From Simiduia litorea (GTDB taxonomy: Bacteria > Pseudomonadota > Gammaproteobacteria > Pseudomonadales > Cellvibrionaceae), in assembly GCF_042853465.1 (NCBI RefSeq), contig NZ_AP031497.1, forward strand, positions 2,666,001 through 2,730,000: a stretch of 64,000 bases of DNA, written 5' to 3'. Made by a program: the position numbers and the translations under genes. Positions 1-9,706 of this stretch are shown in pieces; within the stretch, counting starts at the first letter, position 1; the number at the start of each line of letters is the position of its first letter. The notes under the pieces are model-generated. The model saw only the letters and a program-made list of their open reading frames with translations. It made no database searches and was not told the origin of the DNA.

Positions 1-3000
1 GAGGTCATCACGAGAGCGCATTGGCTAAATCGCCTAGGGGTCATGGATAACATCGTTGTAGACAGCCAAGAGCTAAGGTCAAAATTTCCTGAAAATTTCA
101 ACCCCGCAACCAATTACGACCCCCTTGTCGAGGAAAGAAACCCTCGTTTGGATATCGATTTAGTTTTACTGAATATTGACGACATTAATAAGCATTTTGA
201 AACCGAACAACGAGACAGACGGCTAGATATTCACCAGATTGGCACTGCTTATCTAACCATCGAAATGGTTCTGCAAGGCACGCCGGCAGTCAATTTTGAA
301 CTCTTTGCGCTCAACGCCGATGGCGACATTATTGATCTAGCGTCTATTCAACCGGCAATGTTGGCGCAAGCGCACATGACGGCAACCAGCACAAGCGTAA
401 ACACAGCTACGGTCGCAAGAAAACATCAACGCATCCAAAATACGGTTGTTTCATCCGCTCAGGGCCTCTTTTCTACCACCCTTCACATGGATAGATTACT
501 GGCAGAACTCGGTCTTGAAAATGCCATTTCTGCGAATAACTATTACGCACTGCTCGATCCGAGCGGACAGTTTTCTTCGTTTAGCCAATGGTCAACATAC
601 GCGGGCTTTACCGATGCAGACGGAAAAGCCATCGATGATCCTAACATTACTCACGCGCTCTATTTAAACAACTACGATTTGGGCTTTGGCCGCGATATGT
701 GGTTGCGTAAAGACGGCATGGGCAATGTTTATAGTTACGTAACCAACTACCCAACGGTCGAGGCGGGGCTAGACGGCAGGCAAGACTTTGCCATTGTTGC
801 CATGGAATATAGCGACAATCCCGACATCAACGGTGCCAATGCAAAAATTGTAAAATTTTATGCCTTCGTACCCGACGAACGCACCGGTGACTACATTAGA
901 TCGGCAAGCATGAATTTCGATGGCCGCGGGGAAAAATTCTTGCCCGGTGTTTGCACGGCATGCCATCAGAGCTATCAAGAAGGCTCGCAATTTACCGATG
1001 TAGCACAGGCCGATCTCGATGCCACCTTCATGCCTTGGGATTTAGACTCACTGCTATTTGCCTCGGCTGAGAATCCCGCCTTAGTAGAATCGACATTGGA
1101 TGCGAGCAAATTTACCGCAGACACGTTAAAAAAATACAGTCGCGAATCACAGGAAGACGCACTTAGAAACCTAAACTTAGGTGCTCTGGCAACCTACAAA
1201 GATAACCCTGTACGTCACGCTGCTGCCATTCAACTGATTCATGGTTGGTATGGCGACGAAACGCAAGAGCTTGCCGTGGACCAATTACCGGATAACAACT
1301 TTAACGGTAATTATATACAGCCTGGCTGGGAGGCCGAACCCGAACTCTACCATCAGTCGTTTGCCCGTAACTGCCGTATTTGCCACGTACAACTTGAAGA
1401 TGCCGACACTAACTTCGATGACTACGACGAATTTATCAACAACGATAACCTGATAACCTATGTGTTCGAGCAGGGTGTTATGCCCATGGCTCGCTTAACG
1501 ATGGACAGATTCTGGGGCGGCAACGCCAGCGGTGCAGACGCATTGCGCAACCACTTAGAAGGCTTAGGCAAGACAACACCCTCGGCACCCGGTGCGCCCG
1601 TGGCAAGATTTACCGCCAGCGAGATCAATCCAACCATCGAAGACACCGTGGAGCTTGTCGCCGGCACCAGCCTGTTTCCACAAACGTATGCTTGGTCCCT
1701 AACGGCGCCTGCTAACTCTCTTGCCGCCCTCTCTTCCACCACAGGGACAACAACGAGCTTCAGCCCTGATTTGCCGGGAGAGAGTTACGCTCTAGTGCTA
1801 ACCGTGAGCAACGAATACGGGGTAGAAGCTCAAGACACTCAGGTCATCAGCAGTGCCGATCGAGCGCCTATTGCCCCTTGCTTGAGCGCTGATAGCAGTG
1901 CTTTAACCGAATCCGGCGCGCTTAATGGTATTGCCGTCGTTAGCCAACTGACCGTAAATCAACTTGGCGACGGCAATGTCACCCTGGCCAATACACTGAA
2001 CGGCAGCTTGGGTAGCGTCACTATTGACCCAGACCTAGCTCGCCTGAACTACCAACTTAACAACCCCTTTGTGCGCGGTGTTGATCTCATTAGTTACAGC
2101 CTGATTGATGTGAATGCCAGCCCTTCCACAACCGATGTTGGCTGCAGCAGCTCGCCACAAGCTGGCTATGGCCACATCCGGATAGATACAACTAATAGCG
2201 GAACCCTTGCTCCCTCTGGACTCACAGCTGCGCCTAATCTCGCAAGTAACACCTACACCATTGATCTCGATTGGGACGCGCCCACTGACATCACGCCTAC
2301 CGGCTACCGGATTTATCGCGATGGCATCGCCATTGCAAACACCACTAACACCAGCTACAGCGATAGCCCCCTCGTCCACGACACCGATTTCAGCTATTCA
2401 GTGAGCACTGTGTTTAACACCTTTGAATCAAATCCATCCACCGTGGCCAACACCCGAACCGTCGCTCTAACACCTCTCAATTTAACCGGAGACAACAGTG
2501 TATTTGGTCAAATCAGTTTGGTTTGGGATGCGCCTACCGGTGCTAGCAACCCCATTAGTTACAGTATCTATCGCGAAAACAACGGCGTAAAAACCACCTT
2601 AGCCAATGCAATTTCCAACACCGGGCCCTATGTGGACTCGACCGTGGTGGCAGGTATCGCGTACGACTACACAGCCACAGCCACGGACGCATCGGGACAA
2701 GAGTCAAATGCCTCGAATACTGTGAGCAACACAGCCAAGCCTCTACCACCCAGTAGCGCTAGCGCCACAGCCATCAGTGGCACGCAAATAAACTTGAGCT
2801 GGAACGCCGTTACCAATGCCAGCGCCTACAAAATTTATCGCAAACTCAGCAACCAAAGCGACGCCAACTATGTGCAAATTGCAGCCCCGAGCACCAACAG
2901 CTTTAGCGTCACCACAGGTCTAAGTGCGGGCAATAATTACAACTTCCGGATCGGCGCCACAGTGAACGGCGAGGACTCCATCACCTTTGCCGCCACCAGT

Positions 3001-3810
3001 GCCACCACCTTTCCCAATGCGCCGGCAGGCCTGACGGTCGCACCCAACACCGGCGGCAATCGCTTTACTGAAACTCGCCTCACGTGGACTGCCGCCAGCG
3101 GCAACAATATCAGCGGTTATAACGTCTACCGCACCGGTACGGGCCTGATAGCGAGCAACGTGGCAAACACTTTTTATGTGGATTCAGGGCGTTTCAGCGG
3201 CACGCTGTATAGCTATACCGTGCAAGCGATTGCCGGTGGTAACACATCGGCAGCGAGTGGCGCTGCCAGTGGCGCCACCTACCCACTCGCTCCGACGCCA
3301 ACTGCAGAGAACATTGCAGCGGCTTCAGACGCCAGTGCCCACGACACCCTAAGAGTCAGCTGGCCTCAGGTCAGCGGCGATAGCGTCACCTATCAGCTCA
3401 GTGCTAGCGGCACTCGCATTCTCGGAGGCGCCGCAACCACGCCAACGCCTCTGTCTTTTGCGGACGCTAGCAGCACCGTGCAACGCGACCTAACCGGTCT
3501 TAGCAGCTACAGTAATTACACTATTACCGCCACTGCCACGGCCAACGGTTTGTCCTCTTCGAACACAACCTCTCTGGCCACCGGCGTCTCTTACAATAAT
3601 GACATTCTACCCGGGCCGGCAGCGCGCCTGAGCTGTGCTAACGCCGGCTGTCACTCAGGCGACAGCGCAGCGGCACTCAGGAGCCGCTTCACGGTAAGCT
3701 GCATTCAAACTAACAATTTGCCAAGCTGTAATGCCGCTATGACAGGTTTATCGCTGAATGCAAATGAAGCGCCCTTAGTGCAGACTTGGTTTGCCAACCA
3801 GTATGACTAA
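1..3810 (+). CDS. Large haem-c / fibronectin-III repeat protein, 5' end outside window
   Basis: The frame is open from base 1 and the first ATG is at 43. That ATG gives no signal peptide, although covalent haem attachment needs export, so the true start is probably left of the window. Counting from the ATG at 43 (1255 residues), haem-c motifs are CTACH at about 304-308, CRICH at about 444-448 and an expanded CX4CH at about 1198-1204. Between them, from about 720 to 1190, lie four or five fibronectin-III-like repeats with recurring Y-x-I/V-Y-R strands. The two N-terminal haem sites sit in an unrecognised region. The likely role is a periplasmic or cell-surface electron-transfer or substrate-binding protein. 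The exact function is unknown. Confidence 0.75.
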   Translation, partial: EVITRAHWLNRLGVMDNIVVDSQELRSKFPENFNPATNYDPLVEERNPRLDIDLVLLNIDDINKHFETEQRDRRLDIHQIGTAYLTIEMVLQGTPAVNFELFALNADGDIIDLASIQPAMLAQAHMTATSTSVNTATVARKHQRIQNTVVSSAQGLFSTTLHMDRLLAELGLENAISANNYYALLDPSGQFSSFSQWSTYAGFTDADGKAIDDPNITHALYLNNYDLGFGRDMWLRKDGMGNVYSYVTNYPTVEAGLDGRQDFAIVAMEYSDNPDINGANAKIVKFYAFVPDERTGDYIRSASMNFDGRGEKFLPGVCTACHQSYQEGSQFTDVAQADLDATFMPWDLDSLLFASAENPALVESTLDASKFTADTLKKYSRESQEDALRNLNLGALATYKDNPVRHAAAIQLIHGWYGDETQELAVDQLPDNNFNGNYIQPGWEAEPELYHQSFARNCRICHVQLEDADTNFDDYDEFINNDNLITYVFEQGVMPMARLTMDRFWGGNASGADALRNHLEGLGKTTPSAPGAPVARFTASEINPTIEDTVELVAGTSLFPQTYAWSLTAPANSLAALSSTTGTTTSFSPDLPGESYALVLTVSNEYGVEAQDTQVISSADRAPIAPCLSADSSALTESGALNGIAVVSQLTVNQLGDGNVTLANTLNGSLGSVTIDPDLARLNYQLNNPFVRGVDLISYSLIDVNASPSTTDVGCSSSPQAGYGHIRIDTTNSGTLAPSGLTAAPNLASNTYTIDLDWDAPTDITPTGYRIYRDGIAIANTTNTSYSDSPLVHDTDFSYSVSTVFNTFESNPSTVANTRTVALTPLNLTGDNSVFGQISLVWDAPTGASNPISYSIYRENNGVKTTLANAISNTGPYVDSTVVAGIAYDYTATATDASGQESNASNTVSNTAKPLPPSSASATAISGTQINLSWNAVTNASAYKIYRKLSNQSDANYVQIAAPSTNSFSVTTGLSAGNNYNFRIGATVNGEDSITFAATSATTFPNAPAGLTVAPNTGGNRFTETRLTWTAASGNNISGYNVYRTGTGLIASNVANTFYVDSGRFSGTLYSYTVQAIAGGNTSAASGAASGATYPLAPTPTAENIAAASDASAHDTLRVSWPQVSGDSVTYQLSASGTRILGGAATTPTPLSFADASSTVQRDLTGLSSYSNYTITATATANGLSSSNTTSLATGVSYNNDILPGPAARLSCANAGCHSGDSAAALRSRFTVSCIQTNNLPSCNAAMTGLSLNANEAPLVQTWFANQYD

Positions 3811-4279
3811 GCCGGCAAGCTGAAATTACCATCATAGGCCCCCAGCAGAACAAAACTGGGGGCTTGTGATGGCTCCCGTAGGAACCATAGCGATTCAACC
3901 AGAAATAAATAAGGCACTTACAAGCGCCATATGTTTCGATGCAGTTCAACAATGACAGCAGCAAAAGCTCAATGAGATGGGATCCAAATCGCCGATTGAA
4001 CCATAGGTACATCGGCGCCACCGCCAAGCAAGTTGATCACCGATTAAAACTAATCGTGTACTAACTAAAACCCCTTATTAGCTGTGGTTATTGTCACAAT
4101 TCAGGCTCACACGCCTAGCGTTCGCACTGCACTATCGCTAGAATGGCGCGCATCGATAATGGCCTTTTAGACTCTTAGCGACATTATCGAATTGGATCAA
4201 CAACAATCACACAGCCATCAAATTTCTGCCAAACAATCTCTCAATGGCAGTCATGGATATAAGCTCATAAGGACATGAC
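3811..4279. other. Intergenic region, 469 bases
   Basis: No convincing gene is present; a minus-strand reading frame over 3737-4027 overlaps the end of the upstream gene and has no recognisable product. The region contains the hairpin at 3838-3865 and a 9-bp inverted repeat, TCGATAATG at 4153-4161 and CATTATCGA at 4182-4190, with a 20-base spacer. The repeat lies about 90 bases before the next start, so it could be an operator or leader structure for the barrel gene. Confidence 0.5.
3838..3865 (+). terminator. Hairpin after the haem/FN3 gene
   Basis: An 8-bp GC-rich stem (GCCCCCAG at 3838-3845, CTGGGGGC at 3856-3863) has a 10-base A-rich loop and begins 28 bases after the stop codon. Only two T follow it, so it is a weak intrinsic terminator or an mRNA 3'-end stabiliser. 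Confidence 0.45.
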
Positions 4280-5806
4280 ATGAAGCACACTCTACCGCTC
4301 TCTATTTTAATCACTGGGTTTAGCGCAGTGACAAGTCAAATCACTCATGCGGACCTTGCCAAACTCGGCAGCCAGTTTGAAACCGAACTACAACAGCGCA
4401 CCGCCGCCACGACGCAGGCCGTATACGATCAATTACTTGCTCAAGGCTGTGAGGATAATTTTGGCGAGTTCGGCACGCCTGAAGAAATCATCTTAGAGCA
4501 GACGCCCTCTTTCACCGCTAACAAAAGCGCGATTGCAGGTGCAGGTGCCCAGCCGGTATTTAGCTGTACAGGCAACACCCTTCTGGTCTGGGAAAATGTG
4601 CGCAAACTGGTTCACACTGCCAATGAAATTACCAATAGTGGCCCAACCGGTTCCAGTTTGAGCCTAGACGTCAACGGTTTGGCCGCTGCCCTACAGTGGA
4701 CCGCCGGTGAGGAATACTCAACCCAAGAGTCCATGACCAAAAGTTTTAACAGCGCCCAGCAATCTCATTTGCAAGCGCGAATCGCTGCATTAAAAACATC
4801 CAGCCCCGTTCTCGCGAAGCACGCAAATATTTCATCAAGCGGTTTGAATGCCGGTGATAGTACAGGCGACGAATGGTCTCCCTGGGGTGGCTTTCTAAAT
4901 GGCAGCTACAACACTGGCGAGCAAAAAATTAGCGATCTCGAAAACGGTTTCGACCTCGACGGCTCAGAAATAAACGCCGGCGTAGATTACCGGTTGAATA
5001 GCAACTGGACCTTGGGTGGTTTAATCGGTTATCGCGAGCAGGACATTCAGTTTGACGTCAACAGCGGCGCAGTAGACGGCAAAGTAAATATGCAAGGCTG
5101 GTCTGTTTTACCTTTCTTACTCTTTCAGAATGACCGATGGTATTCGAGCCTTTCAGCAGGCTATCAGTGGAATGACTTTAACACCCGTCGAGATGTACAT
5201 TTTGATTCGCAAAATATCGACGTCGAGGGCGCAGATACACACGCCAAAAGTTCTAACGATAGCAACACCGTCACGGCCAATTGGGCAGGCGGCTATAGCT
5301 TTCAGATAAACGATGCCTTTTCTCTGGAACCATCCGTTGGTATTAACTACCAAAAAGTATCCATTGGTGATTACACCGAATCAGACGCCAACCAAGCCGG
5401 CTACAACTTGTTTATCGAAGCGCAAACCATTAAATCTTTGGAGTCTTACTTCGCACTGAAAGCGCAGTATGTCGTGAACACGGAACAGGGTGTTTTCATC
5501 CCCTACTTAGAGATTCAAAGTGTAGGGCAAAAAGAAACCGATACTCGCTACATCGAGGCGAGCTACGCCGAGATTAAAGATTTTATTTCCGGCGAAGCAC
5601 TTTTCTCACTGCCAACTAATCGACCCGACAGCGACTACAAAGTCTATGAGTTCGGCGTAGCTGCGGTGTTGCGAGGCGCCAGCCAAAGCACACTAAACGG
5701 TCCAGCTGCCGGCGGCATCCAAGCGTTCTTGAGCTATCGAGAACTTGCCGACATGGGCATTTATAGCCAAAAGAGCATTTCTGGCGGCGTTCGCTACGAG
5801 TTCTAA
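4280..5806 (+). CDS. Outer-membrane beta-barrel (autotransporter-type) protein
   Basis: The 508-residue product starts with a cleavable signal peptide of about 24 residues ending near THADL. The first 200 residues are a helical, Gln/Ala-rich domain with three or four cysteines. From about residue 195 to the end there are alternating aromatic/hydrophobic strands typical of an autotransporter-type barrel (N-W-T-L-G-G, W-S-V-L-P-F, Y-R-E-L-A), closing with the terminal phenylalanine (Y-E-F) recognised by the BAM complex. The passenger is short and non-repetitive, so the protein may simply be an outer-membrane barrel with a periplasmic N-terminal domain. The gene is monocistronic with long flanking spacers. 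The ligand is unknown. Confidence 0.75.
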   Translation: MKHTLPLSILITGFSAVTSQITHADLAKLGSQFETELQQRTAATTQAVYDQLLAQGCEDNFGEFGTPEEIILEQTPSFTANKSAIAGAGAQPVFSCTGNTLLVWENVRKLVHTANEITNSGPTGSSLSLDVNGLAAALQWTAGEEYSTQESMTKSFNSAQQSHLQARIAALKTSSPVLAKHANISSSGLNAGDSTGDEWSPWGGFLNGSYNTGEQKISDLENGFDLDGSEINAGVDYRLNSNWTLGGLIGYREQDIQFDVNSGAVDGKVNMQGWSVLPFLLFQNDRWYSSLSAGYQWNDFNTRRDVHFDSQNIDVEGADTHAKSSNDSNTVTANWAGGYSFQINDAFSLEPSVGINYQKVSIGDYTESDANQAGYNLFIEAQTIKSLESYFALKAQYVVNTEQGVFIPYLEIQSVGQKETDTRYIEASYAEIKDFISGEALFSLPTNRPDSDYKVYEFGVAAVLRGASQSTLNGPAAGGIQAFLSYRELADMGIYSQKSISGGVRYEF

Positions 5807-5870
5807 GCCAACCTTTAAACTGGCGGCCATCGTGTTATCCTGTGGTCGCCAGCCCTTCAACACCCAGCTT

Positions 5871-6740
5871 ATGACCTCAATTTCGACAATACATCGCGCA
5901 TTGCAATGGCTAGGACTGATCGCCGCCCTGTTCGCAAGCATCGCCTGCACGAGTATTTCCCCTTACGACGCCAACGCACTGGTAAAAAAACACCAATGGC
6001 GCAGCCATATCATCGCCACAGAGCAACTCAATTTCATGACTTTCGCCGCGCCAGAGAGCGCGCATAACACGGCGGAAAAAGCACTATTCATTTATCTTGA
6101 AGGCGACGGACACGCGTGGGCATCTCGCTATCAGCCATCGAGCAACCCGACGCCGCTACACGCCATCGGCTTAGGTCTGGCTATTCAACATCAAGGGGGC
6201 AAGGCCGTCTATTTAGCGAGACCCTGCCAATTTCTCACACAAATCTATCTAAAAAACTGCGACGTAAAACTCTGGACCAGTGGGCGCTATTCTGAGCTAG
6301 CCATCTCTGCAACGCATCAAGCTGTGCTGCAGCTTAAGGAGCAATATAACGCAGAAACAATTACGCTCGTAGGTTACTCAGGCGGTGGAACTCTAGCGGC
6401 TTTTATTGCAGCACGGGAAAAAAGTGTCCGCCAATTGATCACCGTCGCCGCACCCATTGATCATAATGCTTGGACCGAATTCCACAATGTGAGCAGCCTC
6501 ACTGACTCACTTTCCATTCAACCCTACACGGCAGCGCTCGCTAACATTCCTCAAATTCATTTCTCGGGTGAGCAAGACAAAATCGCGCCCAGCCAACTTA
6601 CTAAACAATGGGCAACACAATTAACAGGTAGTTTTGCACAGACAAATGTTCGTATTGTGATGCTGGCGGATGTTAATCACCAATGCGGCTGGGTGGAAAA
6701 GTGGGCTGCATTAAGCGAGCAATATCTAGGTACGCGTTAG
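5871..6740 (+). CDS. Alpha/beta-hydrolase lipoprotein
   Basis: The 289-residue product starts at the ATG at 5871. A longer in-frame reading from 5745 would overlap the preceding barrel gene and put a non-signal sequence in front. From 5871 the N-terminus is a lipoprotein-like signal (hydrophobic stretch then I-A-C). The nucleophile elbow is G-Y-S-G-G-G in the middle of the protein. A late Asp (G-E-Q-D-K) and the His of D-V-N-H-Q complete a plausible Ser-Asp-His triad. The substrate is unknown; esterase or lipase activity is likely. It converges on the MBL gene, with only 30 bases between the stops. Confidence 0.72.
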   Translation: MTSISTIHRALQWLGLIAALFASIACTSISPYDANALVKKHQWRSHIIATEQLNFMTFAAPESAHNTAEKALFIYLEGDGHAWASRYQPSSNPTPLHAIGLGLAIQHQGGKAVYLARPCQFLTQIYLKNCDVKLWTSGRYSELAISATHQAVLQLKEQYNAETITLVGYSGGGTLAAFIAAREKSVRQLITVAAPIDHNAWTEFHNVSSLTDSLSIQPYTAALANIPQIHFSGEQDKIAPSQLTKQWATQLTGSFAQTNVRIVMLADVNHQCGWVEKWAALSEQYLGTR

Positions 6741-6770
6741 CGAGGCAACGCGCAAAGCGAGCTTTAAAAT

Positions 6771-7529
6771 CTACACTAGCTCAAGCCAATCAAAACCTTC
6801 ATCTTGGCAGGCATAAACCACTTGTCTTGCCCCTTGACTTACAGCGTCTAAAACAGATTTTGCAGCTTCCAGCGAATTATTTTTCTGGCTGATGTGCGCG
6901 ATGACCAAATGCTGCAACCGCGTGACATCGAGCTGAGCGAGAAAACCAGCACTCTGTTGATTACTCAAATGCCCCCAGGGCCCGCCGACGCGCTGCTTCA
7001 AAGATTGTGGATAGGCGCTATAAGCCAACATCACAGGATCATGATTAGCCTCTAATACAAGCGCATCACAACGCTGGTAGCTGTCTTCAACATGCGCCGT
7101 GATCATGCCGAGATCAGTCAATATGCCCAAGGTTTTTCCCGCGGCGGTAATGACAAACTGAGCCGGCTCGCGAGCGTCGTGAGGAACTGCCACTGGCTGA
7201 ATAGAGAAGGCACCGATATCAAAAGCTTGATAACCTTCGATAAAATGAATCGCGGGCATCTTACCCAGATCTTTGACTTTAAAGGTACCCGGGGTAATGT
7301 AGACCGGCAAATCAAACTTGCGGGCTAGGGCTGGAACGCCACGAATATGATCACCATGTTCGTGGGTTACTAGAATGGCGGTAATTTGATCAGCGGTTTT
7401 GCCTAGTTTTGCCAAGCGCAAAACCGCTTCTTTTGCCGAAAAACCGCAGTCGATGAGCAAGGTCTCATCGCCATACTCCACCAGCGTTCCGTTGCCCTTG
7501 CTACCACTACCAAGGGAGGCAAAGCGCAT
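6771..7529 (-). CDS. MBL-fold metallo-hydrolase (YycJ/WalJ-like)
   Basis: The 252-residue protein has the metallo-beta-lactamase-fold zinc motif T-H-E-H-G-D-H at residues 55-61. Later ligands are His in V-P-H-D, Asp in L-T-D-L-G and His in I-A-H-I-S. The N-terminus (F-A-S-L-G-S-G-S-K-G-N) is typical of the YycJ/WalJ subgroup of cytoplasmic phosphodiesterase/exonuclease-like enzymes. Its ATG overlaps the bamC stop by one base (TAATG), so the two are translationally coupled. Family membership is firm. The substrate (possibly DNA ends) is inferred from homologues. Confidence 0.85.
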   Translation of the reverse strand: MRFASLGSGSKGNGTLVEYGDETLLIDCGFSAKEAVLRLAKLGKTADQITAILVTHEHGDHIRGVPALARKFDLPVYITPGTFKVKDLGKMPAIHFIEGYQAFDIGAFSIQPVAVPHDAREPAQFVITAAGKTLGILTDLGMITAHVEDSYQRCDALVLEANHDPVMLAYSAYPQSLKQRVGGPWGHLSNQQSAGFLAQLDVTRLQHLVIAHISQKNNSLEAAKSVLDAVSQGARQVVYACQDEGFDWLELV

Positions 7530-8698
7530 TAAATAAGGTTCCGACGAATAATACTTAACTTCTCTTTCGCTTCGCGTTTATTTAAACGGTTGCCGTAACC
7601 ATCGCGAATACGGATATCAACCTGCGCTTCTGTCGCTACGACAACAATCAAATAGCCAGGAACTTCCGTTAATTTTTTACCCGAACCAAACGCCTTTACG
7701 CCGGGAAAAATCGCCCGTGTCTCAGGCGAATCTGGCACCTGCAAATTTGCTAATAACTCGGCCAAACTATAGGGCGTGGTGGGAATTACCGCGTCGCTTG
7801 CCCCACCAAACCAACGGGTGTACCAACTCTCCTCATCCGGATTTACAGGCTTCTCATAGCCAACATAAAATATTCCATCATCTATTGCTAAATCAAAGGT
7901 AGCAAAACCTTGCTGGCGTAGTGCGTGGGCGATTGTCGCTCTGGCGCGCTCATAGGATAACGCCATGCGAAGCACTGGCTCACCTGCCAACATTTTCACG
8001 GAAATTTTTGGACCGCCGCCGATACCTTGCGCCAAGAGCGAGGTAGACCCTGTACTCGCCTCGCTCGCGAGTGTTGCCGCTAACTCATCGAGCATCCATG
8101 CTTCGCGCTCGGGATTAATAGATAGTGCCGGCCAGTCACTGGCAACAACCGCGTTAGACACGTTTGCTGCGTCGTGGCGAATATGGATTTCAGTAGAGTC
8201 AGGCTGCACACCTTGCTCGACGTAAACTCGGTAGCGATCGCGAACTTCGGGCGAATCTTTAAACTGAAGCCAAGCGCTGTCAATGGTACCTGCTACCGCG
8301 TCCGAATCGGCAACCGCTACCTGATTCGCTGCGAGAAAATTTCGAATGCGCGGCCAAACTTCGCTCGGCGGAGAGTTCACCAGAATCCAGCGCTTAGCGC
8401 CCAATTTTTGAATCTTTACACTCTCCTCAAAGTTTGACGTTGCCAGCGCTTCGGGTCTCGGTGTCTCAAACGCTTCGGTTAAATCGAAGTCGTCAGTTTG
8501 AAGCGTGGGAACCACATACAACTCTTCGAGAGAATTGGCGTTATATTTTGATGGTACAACGATGGGCTTGATCGGTTCAGCCAATAAATAATCATTGCCG
8601 CGATCGCGAAAGTCATTACCCATCCAGCTGCAGCTAACAACGAATAAGGACAAAGGTAGCAACACAAAGCCGCGCCAGTTTGTTATAGGTTTTATCAT
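7529..8698 (-). CDS. bamC: Outer membrane protein assembly factor BamC (NlpB) lipoprotein
   Basis: This lipoprotein subunit of the BAM complex is 389 residues. The second in-frame ATG (8698) was chosen because GAG sits six bases before it and because it gives a normal signal (hydrophobic stretch to V-V-S-C, Cys23 lipidated). An unstructured BamD-binding segment follows, then two helix-grip domains separated near residue 210. The gene lies directly downstream of dapA on the same strand, the same dapA-bamC pairing as in Escherichia coli, and it overlaps the following MBL gene. BamC is usually a non-essential BAM subunit. Confidence 0.9.
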   Translation of the reverse strand: MIKPITNWRGFVLLPLSLFVVSCSWMGNDFRDRGNDYLLAEPIKPIVVPSKYNANSLEELYVVPTLQTDDFDLTEAFETPRPEALATSNFEESVKIQKLGAKRWILVNSPPSEVWPRIRNFLAANQVAVADSDAVAGTIDSAWLQFKDSPEVRDRYRVYVEQGVQPDSTEIHIRHDAANVSNAVVASDWPALSINPEREAWMLDELAATLASEASTGSTSLLAQGIGGGPKISVKMLAGEPVLRMALSYERARATIAHALRQQGFATFDLAIDDGIFYVGYEKPVNPDEESWYTRWFGGASDAVIPTTPYSLAELLANLQVPDSPETRAIFPGVKAFGSGKKLTEVPGYLIVVVATEAQVDIRIRDGYGNRLNKREAKEKLSIIRRNLI

Positions 8699-8747
8699 GC
8701 ACATCTCTTTTAGTAATTCATCACTGAGGTTATTCAGCGACTGTGTA

Positions 8748-9620
8748 TTATTCTGCAGCAGCTTTGAGGGCAGCCTGCATCTGATCGTGAAACTGTTCCG
8801 ACAGGGGCGTCAACGGCAAACGAATACCGTGTGCTGTGTGCCCGAGCTTAGACACCGCCCACTTGACCGGAATCGGGTTAGATTCGACAAACATTGCCAC
8901 GTGTAATGGCATCAACTTTTTATTAATCGCTCGCGCGGCCTCGGCATCACCGGCAATAGCCAGGTCACACATCTTCGCCACCAAGTTTGGCGCGGCATTC
9001 GCGGTAACGCTAATATCGCCCTTGCCACCTGCCAGCATCAACTCCACTGCGGTCTCGTCGTCGCCGGAATAAATCAAGAAATCCTTGGGTGCCTTGGCAA
9101 TTAACACGCGCGCTCGCTCAAGATCACCAGTGGCCTCTTTGACCCCAACGATGTTCTTATGACCCGCCAAACGCAAAACAGTTTCAGGTTTCATATCAAC
9201 ACCGGTGCGACCGGGCACGTTATACAAGATTTGTGGAATATCCACCGCATCAGCGACCGCCATGTGGTGCAAATACAAACCTTCCTGAGTAGGCTTATTG
9301 TAGTAAGGCGTCACCAGCAAACAGGCATCAGCGCCGGCACCTTTTGCACGCTGCGTCAGCTCAATAGCCTCGCGGGTAGAATTGGCGCCAGTACCGGCGA
9401 TAACGGGGATGCGCCCCGCCACTTGCTTAACCACGGCGGTGATCACTGCTAAGTGCTCGTCCACATCTAACGTGGCCGACTCGCCCGTGGTACCAACGGC
9501 AACAAGGGCATGGGTTCCCTCGGCAATGTGCCATTCGACTAACGTCGCTAGGCTCTGCCAGTCTAGCTCGCCACTAGCCGTCATTGGGGTTACCAACGCA
9601 ACCATACTACCTTGAATCAT
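8748..9620 (-). CDS. dapA: 4-hydroxy-tetrahydrodipicolinate synthase
   Basis: The enzyme condenses pyruvate with aspartate-4-semialdehyde in the diaminopimelate/lysine pathway in the cytoplasm. The start is ATG 9620 (M-I-Q-G-S-M), preceded by GGAGTGGAG at suitable spacing. An upstream ATG at 9647 would add nine unrelated residues. The 290-residue length, Schiff-base Lys161 (G-V-K-E-A-T), Tyr133 and Arg138 (N-V-P-G-R-T) fall at the same positions as in the E. coli enzyme. It is probably co-transcribed with bamC, with a 49-base gap. Confidence 0.96.
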   Translation of the reverse strand: MIQGSMVALVTPMTASGELDWQSLATLVEWHIAEGTHALVAVGTTGESATLDVDEHLAVITAVVKQVAGRIPVIAGTGANSTREAIELTQRAKGAGADACLLVTPYYNKPTQEGLYLHHMAVADAVDIPQILYNVPGRTGVDMKPETVLRLAGHKNIVGVKEATGDLERARVLIAKAPKDFLIYSGDDETAVELMLAGGKGDISVTANAAPNLVAKMCDLAIAGDAEAARAINKKLMPLHVAMFVESNPIPVKWAVSKLGHTAHGIRLPLTPLSEQFHDQMQAALKAAAE

Positions 9621-9706
9621 GACTCCACTCCGTTTGTGAGCGCTCATCTACGCGAGCGTAATGGTACTGATGCACCCTGCTAGGTACAAGGGCAGCAGAC
9701 CAGGGA

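Noticed and set aside
3737..4027. Minus-strand reading frame after the haem/FN3 gene
   Set aside because: It overlaps the gene end and a hairpin, has no ribosome site or recognised family.
5745..5870. Upstream in-frame extension of the alpha/beta-hydrolase gene
   Set aside because: It overlaps the barrel gene and pushes the lipoprotein signal inside the protein; ATG 5871 gives a proper signal.
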